From Linyphia triangularis (taxonomy: Eukaryota > Arthropoda > Arachnida > Araneae > Linyphiidae), in assembly GCA_963978545.1 (NCBI GenBank), contig OZ021732.1:19327521-19391520 (forward strand): a stretch of DNA of 64,000 bases, in the 5' to 3' direction. The position numbers were made by a program, and so were the translations under genes. The notes below the pieces were generated by a model that was not told the origin of the DNA, searched no databases, and was given only the letters and a program-made list of their open reading frames with translations. This document shows, piece after piece, positions 1 to 10,759 of the stretch (position 1 is the stretch's first letter; every line of letters starts with the position of its first letter).

Positions 1-143
1 TATGTAACATGATTTGCAACTCTTCAAGTGTCCAAGAATTACTAAAAATGTACACCAAAAAGAAGTACTAAATGATTTATTTAAAGAAAGTTTCCCAACT
101 AAGTTCATGCTGATAATAATGGGTTTCTTTTTTATTTAGAAGC

Positions 144-293
144 TAATAATTGGGATCGAATTATAATACGTAGTTCACTTATATATTCAAATTAAATAGT
201 AGAACATATAATCGATAATAATAATTGGGATCGAATTATAATACGTAGTTCACTTATATATTCAAATTAAATAGTAGAACATATAATCGATAA
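144..293. repeat. 75-bp tandem duplication, two copies
   Basis: A 75-base segment beginning AATAATTGGGATCGAATT is repeated head to tail, with the second copy starting at about 219. The copies look nearly identical over the full unit, so the duplication is probably recent compared with the degenerate repeats that follow. No open frame or target-site structure is associated with it. Confidence 0.9.
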
Positions 294-443
294 AAGTTAT
301 CTCAAGTGAAAGTGTTTCTATAAAAGGTTCTTTCAAAGTGCCTTTATATGATATTTTTTTTTATAACAGATGTGTTGTTAATTTTATGCACCAAAATTGT
401 TGATAAACTTCCAGAACTATATTCAAAGGAACTGTTTATTTAA

Positions 444-657
444 AAATGTGTTGGGTTGGCTGGTTGGTAGGTTTGTACACTCAACGACCTATTTTTATGC
501 ACATTGAAAGGTAATAAAGCCGGAATATACAGCTTAATGTGGATTCCGAACCACAACGAACATCCAAGTCTAACCCAGGTTTCGAAATTGGTATATTTGG
601 CATGCGAGGCCAAAGCGCTAACCCCACAGCCAACAGGTCGGCATATAAATGTGTTGG
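444..657 (-). mobile_element. tRNA-like SINE, copy 1, with target-site duplication
   Basis: On the minus strand this reads as a tRNA-like head (a box-A-like GGGGTTAGCGC region followed by a box-B-like TTTCGAAACC), then a body containing TGGATGTTCGTTGTGGTT and a tail rich in CCAAC repeats. The same body occurs at about 32931, 42931 and 62949. The element proper is about 455-646, flanked by an 11-base direct repeat AAATGTGTTGG at 444-454 and 647-657, which is what target-primed reverse transcription leaves. Non-coding; mobilisation would need a partner LINE, none of which is visible in the window. Confidence 0.75.
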
Positions 658-660
658 TGA

Positions 661-1130
661 ACATAATAATAATCCATATAATAATGATAATAAAATAAAA
701 ATACTAATGATAATAAAATAAAATTAATAATGATAATAAAATAAAAATACTAATGATAATAAAATAAAATTAATAATGATAATAAAATAAAAATACTAAT
801 GATAATAAAATAAAATTAATAATGATAATAAAATAAAAATAATAATGATAATAAAATTAAAATAATAATACGATTAAAAATAATTATAATAGTAATAATA
901 ATAATAATACTATTAAAAATAATAATAGCACTATTAAAAATAATAATAATAATATTAAAAATAATAATAGCACTATTAAAAATAATAATAATAATATTAA
1001 AAATTATAATAGCACTATTAAAAATAATAATAATATTAAAAATAATAATATTAAAAATAATAATATTAAAAATAATAATATTAAAAATAATAATAATAAA
1101 TATTAAAAATAATAATATTAAAACATTATT
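661..1130. repeat. AT-only higher-order tandem arrays
   Basis: Almost pure A/T made of AAT/TAA-type words. Two higher-order periods can be read. At about 681-865 a 46-base unit containing AATACTAATGATAATAAAAT repeats (phase points at 700, 746 and 792). At about 880-1030 a 42-base unit marked by AGCACTATTAAAAAT repeats (phase points at 927, 969 and 1011). The array then decays into ATTAAAAATAATAAT units up to about 1115. Confidence 0.85.
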
Positions 1131-1174
1131 ATCTATAATAATAAAACAAGTTGTGTGTCTATCTGTAGCTCTGT

Positions 1175-1618
1175 GATTCTATAGAAACCTTCTTAAAATT
1201 GGAGTAGAGCTCTGAAACTTTCAACATAAATAGTTATAATCTTCTAATTGGACTTTAAAAAGACAAAATTCAAAAAAAAATATTTAGTTCTTTTTTAATT
1301 AATTTTTTAATTAATTAATACATATTTTACAAAACGGTTTCTAATAGGGTTACAACTCTAAAATTTTCCACATAAGTAGTTTTGGCCTTCTAATTTGACT
1401 TTTGAAAAGAAGAATTTGAAATTTTTATTTTGTTCATTTTCAATTTATTTTTTTAATTAATTAATAAATATTTTACGAAACAATTTCTTATGGGGCTACA
1501 ACTCTATAAAATTTTCAACAAAAGTAGTTTTTACCTTCTAATTGGACTTTTGAAAAACAGAATTTTAAATTTGTGTTTAGTTCGTTATTAATTTTTGTTT
1601 TTTTAAATTAATTAATAT
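1175..1618. repeat. Degenerate ~148-bp satellite, left part (3 units)
   Basis: Three diverged units share the order: an AATAGGG-TACAACTCT segment, a TTTTCAACATAAGTAGTT segment, CTTCTAATTGGACTTT, then a T-rich stretch ending in TTAATTAATTAAT. The CTTCTAATTGGAC landmark lies near 1242, 1388 and 1536, giving spacings of 146 and 148. The array continues after the solo LTR at 2385. Confidence 0.85.
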
Positions 1619-2027
1619 TGTTAAACATTTTTGTATATTTGTAAATATTTCGTGGTGTAATTTTGTAAATAGGAAAATTTATGCACATTTCGCATAAGGC
1701 AGTGCAATAGTTCGTCTTAAGTTGGCTTCCCTGCAGTGTGTCTATTAATGCTTGATAACGAGCTTTACAGAGATAACGCTGGGAAGCGAGTTTTACAAGG
1801 AGCAGGGCATTTAACATTATGGTAATGGCAATCTCGCCAAGTTGGAGACGGTTTTGGCGACTAATATTTGTCTCCAAATTTGGCGAAAAATCGCCAAATG
1901 TCTACAAACTTGGCAACCATTTGGCGACATTTTCGTTCCTCATGTACATGTATAGGACATTTCGATTGCTATCTGGAAAGTTCTCCAAATGTCTATCTCT
2001 AGAAGATTCACGTATGTTCGCCTCCCC

Positions 2028-2035
2028 TATAAAAG
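2028..2035 (+). promoter_or_regulatory. TATA box of the solo LTR
   Basis: TATAAAAG in a locally GC-rich setting (CCTCCCCTATAAAAGCTC), about 290 bases upstream of the LTR's AATAAA. The position and order are those of an LTR core promoter at the end of U3. Transcripts would start about 30 bases downstream, near the GGGTGATGGAGTTAGTTG stretch. Confidence 0.7.
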
Positions 2036-2321
2036 CTCAAGAGAGCGGGTGATGGAGTTAGTTGTTAGTTGAGTCCATTAGGTCGACTGGAATTACTGAG
2101 TTAGTTAGTCAGTTTGTTGACTGGAATCACTGAGCCTCAGTGAACATTCCGAGTAGTTCTAAAGGGAACTGTATTGAATTGTCTTTTGCGGTGATTTAGC
2201 AGTTGTGTTGTCAAGTTTTTAACTGCTGTTTTGTGCTCTATTGTTGTGAAAAGAGCTGTATTGAGTTTACTAGAACGAGAAGTTTTGGAGTTGTAAGAGA
2301 ATCTGTGAAGAGTTATATTGG

Positions 2322-2327
2322 AATAAA
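2322..2327 (+). promoter_or_regulatory. Polyadenylation signal of the solo LTR
   Basis: AATAAA lies 57 bases before the LTR end and downstream of the TATA box, as expected for the R/U5 part of an LTR. Together with the TATA box it sets the plus-strand orientation. Confidence 0.6.
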
Positions 2328-2384
2328 TTTCTGCAAGTTTTGATCTGCTTTGGCTTCAGATCTTTCGAACCCATCCACGCAACA

Positions 2385-2735
2385 ATATATATTTTACAAA
2401 ACGATTTCAAATAGGGCTACAGCTTTGAAATTTGCAGCATAAGTAGTTGTAGCCTTCTAATTGGATTTTTGAAAAATAGATTTTTTTTTTTTTTTAATTA
2501 ATTAACAAATATTGTACAAACGATTTGTAATTGGGCTACATTTCTGAAATTTTCAACACAAGTAGTTTTGACCTTCTAATTGGACTGACAAAAATAATGT
2601 TACAATTTTAATTTGTTTTTTAATTATTTTTTTCACAAAAAGTGACTTCCAATAGGCGTAGAGCTCTGGAAGTTTCAACATAAGTAGTTGTGGCCTCTAA
2701 TTTTGCTTTCCACAAACACGTGTTAAGATAATCTT
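2385..2735. repeat. Degenerate satellite, right part (3 units)
   Basis: Continuation of the array interrupted by the solo LTR. The CTTCTAATTGGA landmark is at about 2455, 2574 and (as CCTCTAATTTTGC) 2694, so spacing shortens to about 120 here. The units carry ATAGGGCTACAGCT and TTTCAACATAAGTAGTTG segments matching those at 1200-1540. Confidence 0.8.
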
Positions 2736-2790
2736 AAAGGGGTGTTGTATTATTGTATTAACAAGGATTTTTTTTTCTCGACAAGGGAGA

Positions 2791-3127
2791 GACTTAAAAT
2801 ATTAAGGCTTTGCAAAGCAATTAGATTTTAGTGAGTGAAGCGAGCTTATGTCAACGCAGCAATGAACCTTTCAGCAAACGAAGCGAACATATGCTTGCAT
2901 AGCAATGAACCTTTCTACGAGTGAAGCAAACCCATGTTTATAAGTCAATAAACTTTTCAGCGAACAAAGCGAGCTCGATTTTGCGAAAAGATGATACTTC
3001 CTGCGAGCGAAGCACCAAAAACTGGGACCTATACACTAATGATGGATTTCCGCAACGCGACGCCTTAAAGTTAGCTAAAATATAGCACATGATAAAATTT
3101 CGTAGCGAAGCACGGACATTCATCTAG
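2791..3127 (+). mobile_element. Non-autonomous Helitron, copy 1
   Basis: The 3' end reads CGTAGCGAAGCACGG, then a short spacer, then CATCTAG at 3121-3127 followed by a T. This fits the Helitron 3' terminus: a small hairpin (CGT, bulged A, GC, loop GAA, GC, ACG) about a dozen bases before CTAG, with T outside. The reverse complement of its last ~40 bases matches the element at 48901. The 5' end is decayed; GACTTAAAATATTAAGGC near 2791 aligns with the 5' TCTCTATATATATAAGGC of the second copy. No Rep/helicase is encoded. The interior is a 43-bp minisatellite. Confidence 0.75.
2823..3015. repeat. 43-bp minisatellite inside Helitron copy 1
   Basis: The word GAAGCGAG and its variants recur at 2837, 2880, 2923, 2966 and 3009, exactly 43 bases apart each time. 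Between them the units share AGCAATGAACCTTTC. There are about 4.5 diverged copies. A further GAAGCAC at 3107 is part of the Helitron 3' hairpin, so the repeat may have grown from the element's own terminus. Confidence 0.85.
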
Positions 3128-3489
3128 TTTTTAATATAATATTAATAAGTATTAGTTGATTTACTTATACTAATATTAAAATATTATTACTAGTAAAAAT
3201 AGTAATAATAATATTTTTTCAAAATAATTTTTAATATATTTCTAATTACTCAATTATTTATCAACCTTAAAACTAACAGAGGAAAATAATGACAAATAAG
3301 TTATACAGTATTATATTTTCATTTCCTCAGGACAGTTCTTTACAACTAATAGACTAGATTCATTTACATAAAATCCAATGATTTATTTCTACTTTCAAAC
3401 TTATTTCTTCAGAGGCCACAATTTCTGATATCATTTTAAAATCCAATTCACTCTACGTGACAAATCGAAGCTTCATATATCCAACAATC

Positions 3490-3920
3490 ATAAAACATTT
3501 CACAAAGGATTCATTCACCACCGGTGACTCCTGGCGACAAAATATCACAACTCTTCAAGAATAACAATCCTTTTCAAGGCACTAACCCATCGGCGTCGTA
3601 TTGCTTTGAGATTTAAAACAATTCTGAAACTTTCTTGACACCATCTTTCAAGAACACGCTGCCGTTTAACAAGTGAAAGGGAACAAAATTTCCCACAGGC
3701 ATTAACCGAAATTAATTGCGCTCGACTAGTCACGCGTTCGGAAACGATTTATCTATTGGTTTCTCCGGTGACGTATTGCTGTGGTCCGCGTCCGAACCAG
3801 AAGCAATCCGTAAATAACAACTTTCCGAATCAGGAGTCGCGGGATTTATGGGCATGTTGCAGAAGCATGTGTTTTCCTTAAGCTCCTGGCAAATCAGGAG
3901 TTTTGTTTCCTAGGGTTAAA
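3490..3920. other. Compositionally balanced block, no gene recognised
   Basis: This stretch is clearly less AT-rich than its surroundings and has no simple repeats, for example the run around CCGGTGACGTATTGCTGTGG and GGAGTCGCGGGATTTATGG near 3765-3850. The longest open frame is a 62-residue minus-strand frame at 3545-3733 with no recognisable domain. It could be a non-coding exon, a conserved regulatory element or an old GC-richer insertion; no boundaries or target duplication are visible. Confidence 0.3.
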
Positions 3921-6900
3921 TCGATAGTGTCTACATATAAGCGTGATTGAGTCTAGTGGTATTGGATTTTACAAACTTTGATATCATACATATTTTGATA
4001 GAATGAAACTTTTATCTCTGAAGATAATTTAATTACTAATATTTAGTTTTCGAGTGAAAGTAAAATAAAACCAATTAAAATAAGCGTTATTTATTTATTG
4101 AAAATATTGGACCTAAACTTTATTCCGTTGTTAATAAGCCTCAACAAGTCAGACACTTTTTTGTATGGGTTATATACTTATATACATTGGATATTGCGAA
4201 AAATCTGTGTACACTTTTATGTTTTTACTCTACATTATTCCCTTACTCTTAAAAAATATTACCTTACTATTTAAAAATATGCTAGCTTCTTTGAATGCTA
4301 AAAATACTTTTTATATTTTGCTAACGTAAATAGCATTGAAATATGAATTCCGTAAACTTTAAATTTGATTTGGGAGGCGCTTTCGATGTATTAGTAGATT
4401 TTTTTCCCTCAAACCAGTTAAAACCAACAAATTTTGAAGTTGTGTATTGTAATTTAAAGTGTATAATTTAGATCAGTGTATTTACTAGGATCAAATGCAC
4501 AAGTGGAAAAAACTATGTCTAAAATAATATTTTATATGTTTTTGCAAAACTGGCGTTTTGATATTTCTCTAAAATCAAAATTGTTCGAAGTATTTATAAT
4601 TAAAATGAAAGACTGAATAAATTAAAAATTTAAACTTTGGTGCCATAATTTCCTATGTGGCTGATTAAATTTACATGCCTTAAATAAACATTATTCATGA
4701 AAATATGTTTATGCTTATCTGTTAGTCTTCTAGCACTTGATAAACTCGTTAAACTATTTAATCTAGTTCCAAAATTAAGGAAAAATTATTAATATCCTAT
4801 AAATAAATGATGCTGTGTTTTAAATATATATATATGAATTATTGAACTAATAGTTTTTGGGTGGGTTCAATTTACTCATTGGTATTTATAGAAAAAATAG
4901 ATATTAATACTTAATATAAAAACATTACCCGATAACGCATATAGATTTTGATGGAATTTTTTTTTTTAATACAAATTTTATTTTTAGAATATAAATTTTA
5001 AATTTATACAAAATTGCACGCCCGGAAGCAAAATTCACAAATAATTTAAAAATATAAGTGATTTAAAACTGTGTTTCTGTAACTCTTCACAAATCAGAAA
5101 TTGTTTTCCAAAGATGAATCGATATAGCTCCGAAACAAGAATGTGCGATGAAAATACAATGTACATTTATTAAGATACTGTTGGAAACTTATAGTTGAGT
5201 TCCCACTCTATTTTCTCGAAAATGAAGCATTCCATTTTCGGAATGTTTTCATATTTCACATGAAAATATTAATTAAAAGGTGAAACAATTAAGAGATACG
5301 AGATTGGTGTACTGTGCTAAAATAGTGTTTCTAACAACATTAAAATTAATGAGAAACGTGTAAACTTCTCTGGAAATAACGTCCTTTGGAAGTTTTACTG
5401 GAAACTGCTCAGTGTTTGCATATTGAAATACAAAAATTGCCAAATTTAACTCACCAAGTTGTCCGGAAACGTAAACAATAATAAAAATGTGCATTCATTA
5501 TTTGCAAGAAGCATTTTGTTCAAGCAATGCATCCAATACAGATTATTACATTGATAATCACAAAATATTTATTTATTTAAGCAATGATAAATTATTGGTT
5601 ATTCCCATTCTGCATAGCTACATCGATATTTTTAACTTCACGAGTTAAATAATTAGTTATTTTTATTAACGATATGCACTTTAAAGTCCCATTTTATAAA
5701 TGTAAATCACAAATATCATTTATCTTTCGAATAGAACCTAACAATTTAATTTATTCAATAAGATTTATAGATAGAAATTTACGTTAATTTATACTAAATA
5801 TAATTTTATTTGAATATAAATCACTGCGATTATTGCAGATTACATAACTTTACGTGCATGAATACACAAATTCCGTAAATTAATGTATTATTTTATGCCT
5901 GTTTCTAATTTTCAGAACGGTTTCATATCACGCAAACTCATATATTTGACACTCAAATAAATGTGACCATAGCTAAGATTTAATGAGAACATATTCATTT
6001 ATATGCTTCATAGTCATGCAAAAGTGCGATTTATTCTTAACGTTTTTTAGAGTTGACTTTAAAACACTTTGAAATAGTGTTAAAAATAAAGTATTTCTTT
6101 TGAAAAGTAAAGAAAGAACTACCTCGTTTTCTTTCTCTTGAGTAAAGTTGTATCAAGCCTTGGGGCAACACTTCAACTTAAAGAAAGGAATATGTTGAAA
6201 ACGACAAATACTTTAGGGATGCTTTCTAGAATGATAATATTTGCTGCATAGCTGTGTTTGTCATTTTTGTGTTTGCATTTTTTCGGAAAACTAAGTTAAA
6301 TATGTTTGTTAGTGTCGACAGTTATTTTCTTCATTAATTAGATTATTGTTGATTTAAGAAATTAATTTAAATGAAACAATAAGAGTAAAAATTACACATT
6401 AAATGAAACAGTAGAAATATTCTCTGAAATATTTTTAATTTTAATTAGTTAAAGATTGTATATTTTATTGGTATCTTTTATTAATTTTATTTATCAATCC
6501 TAAAATGCTAATGAATGCATGTATTTTGCTTCTTTTTATAAAATTAAAAGACATATAAATAGACAATTATAACTGAGTACATAAGTGGACATTTATAAGA
6601 GCTTCAAAAATAAGAGGTTGTATGTCATATGGTGTATGAAAGTATGGTGCACGTTGTGTACATTGATTACATTGTTGCATTGATGGGTAAAAGAAGATAT
6701 AACACATGATGTCTTTGCTAAAAACATCCCCCCTCCCCCAGTCTAGATATATAGTGAATTCAGATTATCAACATTTTATTCTAATTAGAGAAATATTATT
6801 TTCTTCCAACAATGTATTTAAATGATTAGTAAATGTTATTAAAACTATAAACTTTATGTTATAATATCCTAGAATCTTAAAAATTTAGATTGTATTTAAA

Positions 6901-7229
6901 GCAAAATGACTGTGAACCATCTTTTACTTGAATGGCATTTTTAATCAATATTTTGTACGATAAAATCACCTATTTCTTACAATAGTTCCTTCTCCCATTT
7001 TAGAATATAGAAATTTACATAAAATTCACATGTGTATCATTTGTAACACATCTGATTCAATGAATACCACTAGACCAATTTTTCTATAAATAGATACTGA
7101 CGGGACTGGATTATTCCAAGAAAAAAAATGAATCGTCCCCATCAAGAAGAAACAAAGTGTAATAAGAATATTCACTCTCAGAAAAAAGCCCAAGAAAATA
7201 TGGTTATTTGTTATATATATGCAATGTTT
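3921..7229. other. AT-rich spacer, nothing recognised
   Basis: Low-complexity AT-rich sequence with short homopolymer runs and no open frame above about 73 codons. A C-rich word CCCCCCTCCCCC near 6730 is the only compositional outlier. No repeat pair, hairpin or transposon terminus stands out. Confidence 0.6.
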
Positions 7230-7660
7230 CAAAACATCCATCGACTCCTCACACTTCCAGTTTCTGACTGCTATCTGGAATATCTTCTCAATCCTTCATT
7301 TATATCTTTGGCGAAATATCCGGCCAGGGAGCAACATTGCAGTTTCATACCACCTCCTTTCGCTCCTTATTACCACACTTCCTGCATCCTAGAAATGCAT
7401 TGTTTATACGCATAAAACTCTTCTGGCGATTTGCCAGGTTCCTGATATCGCATTCCTAATACTCAGGATACAATCTTTCTGGACTGACTTTTCTCAGACA
7501 GGAAGCGAATTTGCATACTGTGTTGTGCTTCAACTTCACTTTGTCGATACAAAACGCAGATATCGTGTTCCTTCCCCTTATCATTGTCTTTTGCATCAGG
7601 AGATCTTGGTGCAATTAAAAGAGCGATTTGGCTAAGGATTGCTTTTAGAAGAGGAAAATA
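7230..7660. other. Compositionally balanced block, no gene recognised
   Basis: Pyrimidine-rich, relatively balanced sequence (CCTCACACTTCC, CATACCACCTCCTTTCGCTCC). It carries part of a 95-codon plus-strand frame (7128-7415) and a 72-codon minus-strand frame (7463-7681). Neither translation has a recognisable domain or supporting splice or promoter structure, so I do not call a gene. Confidence 0.25.
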
Positions 7661-10250
7661 CTTTCTTATTTGACGTTTCATTGTTTTATTTTATACTCTG
7701 TTAAAGTTTGCTTTATTTGATTTCTTTTATTCAAGGACATGGTTGTTGATGCTTTATGCCTTCTTTTTATTGAATATGTGTTTATTCGCTTTTGAAAATA
7801 AATTGAAATCACTTGAATTAAATTTATCTGATACAGAATGCATATGCATTGTGGATACATAATGATGCTTTGTTTCCCATGATGTTCAAGGTATTTGTAT
7901 GCATGTGTGCTTGTGTGAGTATGTTGGCGTTTATTTGCCTATGTTACATATAAAGTTTCTACAAATCTTGTTTTTATGTAATTCAAGATAGTAACTTACT
8001 CCGATAGGAATGATTTAAAACATTTTCCCTAAAAATACCAATGAAAAAAGATATTCAATCAAAGTACGCTATCTTATTTTAACTGCAAATATTCAAAACA
8101 TTTCTTGAGAAAATATGAAAATGTTTCGTAAATACCACCTTTGAAGATAATTGGCACATTTTTCTTAGAACTCAAGAAATTCGCCAAATTCACATCGATA
8201 CACTTACCGATAAAGTTTATTTTCAAATAAACAATTTACTTTAGACACTAAAAATATTTACTTTAAGTAAACCATAAATATTTATGAAGAGAAACGCGAT
8301 GAACGAAACGAAAGCGGTTGCATTTCCCTTTCTCAAACTACAACCATTTGTTATCAGTTCAAGATATACGATATCGCAACAATTTTAAGTCCCATTGTAA
8401 TGTGGAAGTTAAATAACGATTTTGAAAAAGCGGTTTGAGTCTAAATGCGCTCCAAAAGTGCATCCCTATATCCATATTGTTCCTATGTCATTTCCTCCTT
8501 TCAACCCTTTCTAATACAGTCTATCTCCTACAAAAGGGAACAACAGGATTTTGTGAAAGCATACAATGTTTAAATTCTCTTTCCATTCTCTGTTTCTAGA
8601 CCCTATGTTCCAGTTATTTTTCCATTTCCGTTATGTTTCTATTTCCGGTGGTGACGCATTATTTCGGAAATTTCCGCTCAAAATGCAACACCTAGTGTGG
8701 TTTTCAGGAAGCACAAATATGCTCGCAGCGAACCATGAAATAGGGGCACAGACGAAATCTTGTTAAGTATTGTGTACACTTTTCAGCACTTTTTTCGCTA
8801 TTTTTTTTTTTTTTTTTTTTATTACTTCTAAAATGATTTTATCTCAAAAACTCGTATTCAATCCTGTTATATAACTATAGTTGTTGAAGTTGTTATGGAA
8901 AACGATTCTTGTATTTACTTTGGTCGAAATGCTTTGTAACTTTTTGACGACTTTCCTTTAAATATAAATCTTGATGTTGGCTCTTTCTTGAAAGCACAGA
9001 TTGAAAATTACTCCCAGTTCCATTTTTCTTTATTCGAAATACTGGTGTTTCTCATTGACTTTTCCTTCGGGAAAACAATTTCTTGCGATTCTTTTGACAC
9101 GGCTATTACTCTAGAAAAATATATGTGGAAATTATAATAAAATGAATTATAAACTATTTTATTCAGAACTTAAAATCTGTTTCTTTTTTAACATTAACGG
9201 TATATTTTTACTGATATATGTATTGGTTTGTTTGATTTTTAAATCCAAATTTCTGAAAAATAATAATATAGCGGATAAAAAAGATAAATTATATAGATAC
9301 ATTGAAACTCGATTAAAACTTATTACTTAATTATTTGGTTTATAAATCTCTTGTAAACATGCATTACTTACACATTATAGTACAAAAAAACATAAATTGT
9401 ATATCTTTATTAAACTGGCACAAGACGACAGCTATAAACTAGTTGTTGAGTGTGGAACAGGTCAGAATTATAATATCCCAAACCAACCAAACATCTAAAG
9501 CCCCATTATAAAGTTAGTGAACTGGTTTAATCACCTGAAAAAGTGCTTAGTGATTTGTATAGATTTAAGTATTTTGAAAAGCCATGCTTTGTATGTGAAA
9601 TTCATTTTATTGGATGATATAATTTGGATTTACAAACGATGTTTCTAAACATAGCCTAACAGGTATTTTCTAATTATATGTCTAAAATGTATTTTCAATT
9701 TGCACTAACAAAGTTGGACAAAAAATCACTTTGGAATGTGCAATTGATCTAAGAGGTCTTTCATATATTTTACAGCTGAAACTTAATATTTTTCATTTGT
9801 TTTTGGTTAAAAAATTCCAAAACACTTGAATTGAGGAAGTATCAATGTATATAGTATATATAGTACATACATACTGTACTATTTTGTTATTTTTGTCCAT
9901 CTGTACAAAACAAATCTAATATATCAACACAACATGTTTCATTATCAGTAACATTTTTAAAATGTCCCTTATAATATGTTGTATACTAGTACACATGTTG
10001 AGAGTCTTGTTGCACATGCATTTACCACAAAATATTATGCTACTTCTTTCTAAACCCCATCTAAACATTTCTCAAGCTATATACCACAATGTAAATTACT
10101 AGAGTTTTATATGTTTTTCTTATCTACTAGCCATTTTTATTCTTCTTATTCACATTGATGACACGATTAAAGTTATATAACATTTTTTTCTTAAAGTATT
10201 ATTATTTTACTTGGATTGAAACATTAAGATACAAATCAGCAACACTAAAA
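7661..10250. other. AT-rich spacer, nothing recognised
   Basis: AT-rich sequence including a 20-T run at 8801-8820 and small TATA-type palindromes near 9850. Open frames are at most 66 codons and look random. Confidence 0.55.
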
Positions 10251-10269
10251 AAAGAAAAAGAAAAAAAAA

Positions 10270-10560
10270 AAAAGTTGCATCTCCCGAATCATAATCGATT
10301 CCATCAGTCTCGATTATTTATGCCACGACCTTCCCAGCACATCTCAAGAGAGTCAGCAACAATGGGTTTCTGGCCAATCACATCCGAAGCACCACCGCTT
10401 AAAGAAGACCGGGGTCGAATCCATCATACCCAGTCTTTGCACCAAGAGACAGCAACGGAATCATGCATCAATCACTCGTATGACGTCCCCGATGTGACCA
10501 ATCATGTGCTCCATACGTATGATGTCCCTGACGCGACCAATCATGTGCTCCATACGTAGA
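10270..10560. other. GC-richer block ending in a 39-bp tandem duplication
   Basis: The block follows an A-rich tract and contains CCAATCA words and TGACGT. At 10477-10515 and 10516-10554 a 39-base unit (CGTATGACGTCCCCGATGTG..., then CCAATCATGTGCTCCATA) is duplicated with about four differences. A 134-codon open frame (10155-10559) spans it and would contain a 13-residue repeat (YDVPDVTNHVLHT / YDVPDATNHVLHT). That frame also runs through a poly-lysine A-tract and AT-rich sequence, so coding is doubtful. Confidence 0.45.
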
Positions 10561-10759
10561 TTGATAAGCGTTGAAGATTGCTGCAATCACTTGGCTGGAG
10601 GATGGAAGTGGCCAGTTGTATACATCACGTGTGGTTGATGTTATGTGAGAGGAATGGGGTGAGGGGTTGTGGTTAATATATTAATGGATCTTCAGGGGAT
10701 TGTCTGGCCATTTTATGTATTGGTTTGGATGGTAGATGAGTATGGAAGTGTAGTATGAT

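Larger units (their letters stand above)
1619..2384 (+). mobile_element. Solo LTR of an LTR retrotransposon (766 bp)
   Basis: The segment starts TGTTAAAC and ends GCAACA, the TG...CA ends expected of an LTR, and is flanked by a 4-base duplication ATAT (1615-1618 and 2385-2388). Removing the LTR plus one ATAT restores the period of the surrounding satellite: the CTTCTAATTGGAC landmark lies at 1536 and 2455, 919 apart, and 919 minus 770 is 149. It has U3-like sequence with repeated TTGGCGA words and a 9-bp hairpin at 1878-1899, a TATA box at 2028 and an AATAAA at 2322, so it is on the plus strand. No internal region or second LTR is present, consistent with recombination between two LTRs. Ty3- or BEL-type cannot be decided without internal sequence. 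Confidence 0.85.

Noticed and set aside
2823..3015. Possible CRISPR array (regular direct repeats)
   Set aside because: The 43-bp units are contiguous with no unique spacers, and the window is eukaryotic; it is a minisatellite inside a Helitron. The same holds for the 28-bp and 148-bp arrays.
9840..9885. Hairpin ATAGTACA ... TGTACTAT
   Set aside because: Only an 8-base stem in AT-rich sequence; expected by chance at this composition.
10155..10559. 134-codon open frame with a poly-lysine stretch and a 13-residue repeat
   Set aside because: The first half is AT-rich background and an A-tract; no domain, start context or splice support. Only the tandem duplication is reported.
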